This document shows, in pieces, positions 60,526 to 64,000 of a stretch of DNA of 64,000 nt. The notes below the pieces were generated by a model that was not told the origin of the DNA, searched no databases, and worked only from the letters and a program-made list of their open reading frames with translations. Where the stretch lies: contig CAVTWA010000075.1 in the NCBI GenBank assembly GCA_963738025.1, positions 1 through 64,000 on the forward strand, given 5' to 3'. How positions within the stretch are numbered: the first letter of the stretch is position 1; the number at the start of each line of letters is the position of its first letter. The stretch is from 20CM-2-55-15 sp963738025 (GTDB taxonomy: Bacteria; Acidobacteriota; Terriglobia; 20CM-2-55-15). The position numbers were made by a program, and so were the translations under genes.

Positions 60526-61520
60526 TGGCCGCCGTCAAGGAACTCGCTCCCGATGTCGGAATTCATGCGGCTTGTGATGCGCTCGGCGTCGTTCGATCCT
60601 CGTTCTATCGCCAGCAGCAGCCTGCGACCGTAGCCGAACCGCGGCCCGCTCCTGCACGTGCATTGAGCGCCGCCGAACGTGACGCCGTCTTGGCGCATCT
60701 ACATGAAGAGCGATTTCAAGATCGTTCCCCGGCTGCCGTGCAGGCAACCTTATTAGATGAAGGCGTCTACCACTGCTCGACCCGGACCATGTACCGGATC
60801 TTGGCCGAACACGGAGAAACCCGCGAACGCCGCGACCAGCGGACTCATCCGGTCTATCACAAACATGAGTTGCTGGCGCGGGCGCCCAATGAACTGTGGT
60901 CGTGGGATATCACCAAGTTGTTCGGCCCGGCGAAGTGGACCTACTTCTATCTGTATGTGATTCTCGATGTTTTCAGCCGTTACGTTGTCGGCTGGATGGT
61001 CGCGCACCGCGAAAGCGCGGAAATGGCCCGGAAACTCATCGAGGATACCTGCCGCAAACAGCAGATCGAAGCCGGGCAACTCACCATTCACGCCGATCGC
61101 GGATCATCGATGACATCCAAACCTGTCGCCTTTTTGCTGGCGGATCTTGGCATCACCAAAACCCACAGCCGCCCTCACGTTTCCGACGACAATCCCTACT
61201 CGGAAAGCCAGTTTCGCACGATGAAATACAGACCCGATTTCCCGGACCGCTTTGGCTCGATCCAGGACAGCCGCGCGCATTCTCAGCGCTTCTTCTCCTG
61301 GTACAACAATGAGCATCGGCATTCCGGCATCGGTCTGCTCACCCCGGCCATGGTCCACTACCGCCAGGCCGACGATATCTTCCAGAAGCGCCAACTCGTG
61401 CTCGATGCCGCATACCTGGCGCACCCCGAGCGCTTCGTCCGGTGGCCACCCAAACCGCTCGCTATTCCAAAGGAGGTCTGGATCAACAAACCAAACGCGT
61501 CACAGATTAAACGACACTAA
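60525..61520 (+). CDS. IS3-family OrfB DDE transposase
   Basis: A 331-residue integrase-core protein. Catalytic residues are Asp128 in WSWDITKL, Asp191 in IHADRGSS and Glu227 in NPYSESQF, giving the classical DD(35)E spacing. An HTH_21-like region (EERFQDRSPAAVQATLLDEG) precedes the core, and WYNNEHRHSGIGLLTP is the typical C-terminal block. Full length and intact. A second, truncated copy follows at 61561-62497, differing at least at residue 108 (His here, Tyr there). Confidence 0.92.
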   Translation: MAAVKELAPDVGIHAACDALGVVRSSFYRQQQPATVAEPRPAPARALSAAERDAVLAHLHEERFQDRSPAAVQATLLDEGVYHCSTRTMYRILAEHGETRERRDQRTHPVYHKHELLARAPNELWSWDITKLFGPAKWTYFYLYVILDVFSRYVVGWMVAHRESAEMARKLIEDTCRKQQIEAGQLTIHADRGSSMTSKPVAFLLADLGITKTHSRPHVSDDNPYSESQFRTMKYRPDFPDRFGSIQDSRAHSQRFFSWYNNEHRHSGIGLLTPAMVHYRQADDIFQKRQLVLDAAYLAHPERFVRWPPKPLAIPKEVWINKPNASQIKRH

Positions 61521-61560
61521 ATTATTGATCGAGGTGTCTCAAACTCATTGACACGCGCCG

Positions 61561-62497
61561 CGGCGTCGTTCGATCCTCGTTCTATCGCCAGCAGCAGCCT
61601 GCGACCGTAGCCGAACCGCGGCCCGCTCCTGCACGTGCATTGAGCGCCGCCGAACGTGACGCCGTCTTGGCGCATCTACATGAAGAGCGATTTCAAGATC
61701 GTTCCCCGGCTGCCGTGCAGGCAACCTTATTAGATGAAGGCGTCTACCACTGCTCGACCCGGACCATGTACCGGATCTTGGCCGAACACGGAGAAACCCG
61801 CGAACGCCGCGACCAGCGGACTTATCCGGTCTATCACAAACATGAGTTGCTGGCGCGGGCGCCCAATGAACTGTGGTCGTGGGATATCACCAAGTTGTTC
61901 GGCCCGGCGAAGTGGACCTACTTCTATCTGTATGTGATTCTTGATGTTTTCAGCCGTTACGTTGTCGGCTGGATGGTCGCGCACCGCGAAAGCGCGGAAA
62001 TGGCCCGGAAACTCATCGAGGATACCTGCCGCAAACAGCAGATCGAAGCCGGGCAACTCACCATTCACGCCGATCGCGGATCATCGATGACATCCAAACC
62101 TGTCGCCTTTTTGCTGGCGGATCTTGGCATCACCAAAACCCACAGCCGCCCTCACGTTTCCGACGACAATCCCTACTCGGAAAGCCAGTTTCGCACGATG
62201 AAATACAGACCCGATTTCCCGGACCGCTTTGGCTCGATCCAGGACAGCCGCGCGCATTCTCAGCGCTTCTTCTCCTGGTACAACAATGAGCATCGGCATT
62301 CCGGCATCGGTCTGCTCACCCCGGCCATGGTCCACTACCGCCAGGCCGACGATATCTTCCAGAAGCGCCAACTCGTGCTCGATGCCGCATACCTGGCGCA
62401 CCCCGAGCGCTTCGTCCGGTGGCCACCCAAACCGCTCGCTATTCCAAAGGAGGTCTGGATCAACAAACCAAACGCGTCACAGATTAAACGACACTAA
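61561..62497 (+). pseudogene. orfB of the outer IS3 copy, 3' part
   Basis: The continuation of the outer copy's orfB from residue about 21 on, all catalytic residues present, but separated from its own start by the inner copy. A 285-residue frame from ATG 61640 could still be translated if an outside promoter served it, lacking the first 47 residues. Nearly identical to the inner orfB. Confidence 0.85.
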
Positions 62498-63079
62498 ATT
62501 ATTGATCGAGGTGTCTCAAACTCATTGACACGCGCCGTTCGTTATGTGGTCAACACCCACTTTCACTACGACCACACGGATGGCAATCAGGTCTACGCCG
62601 GCAAAAGCCGACATTATCGCGCACGACTATGTGAAGCAGGCCATCCAAACGCTCAACGTGCTTGAACACGCGAACCCTACAAGACATCCCAACTTGCGAA
62701 CGTGCCTAACCGAATCGAAAATCTCAAAAAGCAACTCGCAGAGGCAAAAACGCCACAGGCGAAGGCGGATCTGGAGCGCCAGTTGAAGGCAGCGCAGGAC
62801 GGATGGGAACAACTGAAAGAAATCAAACCAACGCCGCCGAACATTACGTATTCGAAGAAGAAGGTGATCAACCTCGGCGGGCGGGAGGTCCAACTGCTGT
62901 TTCTCGGGCGCGGTCACACCAACGGCGACACTGTCGTTTTTCTTCCCAAAGAAAAAATTGTTTGCACCGGCGATCTGATGGAATCGCAAATTGCATACAT
63001 GGGCGACGCGCAGTTTGATGAATGGGTCACAACACTCGAAGCGCTGAAGAAACTGGATTTCGAAACCGATCTGGCTTAT

Positions 63080-63369
63080 CTTCCCCTGATTCGACGCCGG
63101 CGGCAGAATCAGTCGGTTTTCGAACTCCCCGACACGCGGTTCCGTCCGATAACGGCAACGAGCTCGTACATATCCATCCGCTACAACGCGGTTGCGCCTT
63201 CGTTCATGCAGTGCCCGCATGTCCGCAATGTGGACCTCCTTGCCGACACCCCGAATCCTCGACATTTCGTCCGTTTCTCGCGCAGTCCTCGCAATGTACA
63301 AGCGGTGAGCGGACACTTTCATAAACCAGAACATCACCAATGAAACCAAACGGGAACGCTTAGACACAT
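63080..63369. other. intergenic debris between MBL remnant and transposase
   Basis: About 290 bases with no recognisable protein sequence on either strand. Both long frames that cross it (one from the MBL remnant, one from the transposase) lose family similarity at its edges. It is probably rearranged DNA left by IS activity. Confidence 0.45.
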
Positions 63370-63928
63370 CGATGCTGAAGAAGTCGCTAGCCACGATCTG
63401 TTCCCAATGTCTTTGCAGGAACTCTTTCCATGTCGTCTTTTGCACGCGTTCCGGAGCGGGCTCGATGCCATGCCTTTTCAGAATGTTCCGGACCGTGTTG
63501 TGCGCCAAATCGTGCCCGAGGTTGGCCAAGGCTCCCTGTATCCGGCGGTAGCCCCACGAGCGATTCTCTTCGGCCATGCGGACAGCCAAAGCAGCAATGT
63601 CGGGGCGCGTTGCTGGCCGACCGCGAGGTCGGCGCGGACCGACAGTGTGCTTGCCGGCAATCAAATTTCGGTGCCACGTCAACAGAGTTTCCGGCGTTGC
63701 GATTGTCGCTAGTTGCTCCAACGCTTTACGCTCTAACTTTTTCGCTTTGGCCGCCAGTCGTCGTCGTTGGTCATCATTGAACATCAGACGCCGGTTGCCG
63801 ATTTGCTCTCGGAGGACACGATTCTCCTCGACCAGATATGCGATGACCTGCTGCTGATGCCCGCTCATCCATCGAGCGATGGCAAGCACCACAACTGAAA
63901 ATGGATCCAACGAAGAGAGGGAGCCCAC
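63370..63928 (-). pseudogene. truncated DDE (rve) transposase
   Basis: From ATG 63928 the sequence follows the same family as the element at 54410 (EENRVLREQIGNRRLMFNDD, TPETLLTWHRNLIAGKHTVG, ENRSWGYRRIQGALANLGHD, TTWKEFLQRHWEQIVASDFF) up to about residue 186, just at the first catalytic Asp. After about 63370 similarity ends, although the frame stays open to 62627. The catalytic core is missing, so it is inactive. Confidence 0.8.
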
Positions 63929-64000
63929 GGCTGATACTATGCACGCGCCCCACGTGAGATCTCAAGCAATCTCAACGAGATCGAATTTTTGAACACTAGT
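63370..64000 (-). mobile_element. 5' part of an rve-type IS running to the window end
   Basis: Comprises the start of the transposase gene and about 70 bases of IS end. The terminal stretch contains, on the minus strand, GTGTTCAAAAATTCGATC, which recurs as an orphan fragment at 56572. The outermost bases may lie beyond base 64000. Confidence 0.6.

Larger units (their letters stand above)
59939..61560 (+). mobile_element. IS3-family element, inner intact copy (1622 bp)
   Basis: Begins CCCTCTGTGCC at 59939 and ends GCGCCG at 61560. Target duplication CGG (59936-59938 and 61561-61563) lies within the outer copy's orfB. Contains complete orfA and orfB with all catalytic residues. Near-identity with the outer copy (a handful of base differences) implies a recent self-insertion. 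Confidence 0.88.
59292..62537 (+). mobile_element. IS3-family element, outer copy, interrupted by itself
   Basis: Left end CCCTCTGTGCCAATG at 59292; right end ...CATTGACACGCGCCG at 62537; ends are imperfect inverted repeats sharing TGAGACACCT. Target duplication TTC (59289-59291 and 62538-62540). Without the inner copy and its 3-bp duplication its length is 1621 bp, one less than the inner copy, because of a one-base deletion in orfA (GCAAGCGCC against GCAACGCGCC). It lies inside the MBL gene. Confidence 0.85.
59036..63075 (+). pseudogene. MBL-fold hydrolase gene split by an IS and decayed
   Basis: GGGAGG precedes ATG 59036. The 5' part (to 59291) has a signal peptide, YKFEKVAEGVYYATATG, NNVLIIGDRDVLVVDTG and ends at LLTNKPI. 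The IS3 element occupies 59292-62537. The 3' part resumes exactly with RYVVNTHFHYDHTDGNQVY (HxHxDH motif), then shifts frame near 62600 (DIIAHDYVKQ) and again near 62700 (NLKKQLAEAKTPQAKADLER, INLGGREVQLLFLGRGHTNGD, EKIVCTGDLM). It loses homology at about 63070 where the last His motif should follow. Removing the IS rebuilds an uninterrupted site (CCGATTCGTTATG), confirming the insertion point. Confidence 0.82.

Noticed and set aside
62627..63370. C-terminal part of the long minus-strand transposase frame
   Set aside because: Beyond about 63370 the translation is antisense to the MBL remnant and loses all transposase similarity.

Overview
The window looks like a chromosomal segment of a soil-type Acidobacteriota. 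That assignment is an inference from gene content: Oar-like TonB-dependent receptors with N-terminal carboxypeptidase-regulatory domains, a TIGR03435-type soil protein, a DUF1592/DUF1552 pair, several PQQ beta-propeller proteins, and many exported esterases. No rRNA, tRNA or CRISPR array was recognised.

Layout. 1-729 is the 3' part of a metallo-beta-lactamase (MBL) fold gene. 763-6852 holds a frameshifted TIGR03435 gene, a CpxR/CpxA-like two-component system and an Oar-like receptor; a CpxR-like box with a shared 40-bp layout lies upstream of the regulator and of the receptor. 6993-9086 is an exported beta-helix protein. 9093-11167 is a divergent sugar-acid pair (FAH-family and enolase-superfamily enzymes), followed by a decayed lactate permease. 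11648-20591 is a long minus-strand run of exported hydrolases, an HpcH-type aldolase, a PQQ propeller and a wrecked receptor. 20809-30248 continues with exported MBL, esterase, PQQ and VOC (glyoxalase-fold) proteins and one MITE-like inverted-repeat element.

30303-35102 is a tight operon for an MFS transporter, two divergent 2-hydroxyacyl-CoA dehydratase-family subunits and a class III CoA-transferase, an arrangement like phenyllactate dehydratase loci but with most iron-sulfur cysteines missing and no activator gene. 35095-39204 is a minus-strand group of esterases, a di-heme peroxidase-like protein and an OmpA-like protein. 39341-40120 is a striking noncoding array of about 39 divergent units held in an almost exact 20-bp register, ending beside a perfect 21-bp hairpin. 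40234-46820 carries a VOC protein, a tannase-like esterase, a serine hydrolase and gene remnants. A second MITE-like element precedes an overlapping operon (47170-54064) of ankyrin, DUF1592, DUF1552, MBL and VOC genes.

54100-64000 is an accessory region: transposase remnants, a toxin-antitoxin pair, a two-gene TIR / pYEATS-TIR unit that I infer to be a defence candidate, stubs of several metabolic genes, and an IS3-family element inserted into another copy of itself inside an MBL gene.

Taken together, the main gene complement points to extracellular or periplasmic degradation of plant-type polymers and aromatic esters. Many of these proteins carry Gly/Arg/Pro-rich inserts in loops where homologues normally have none.
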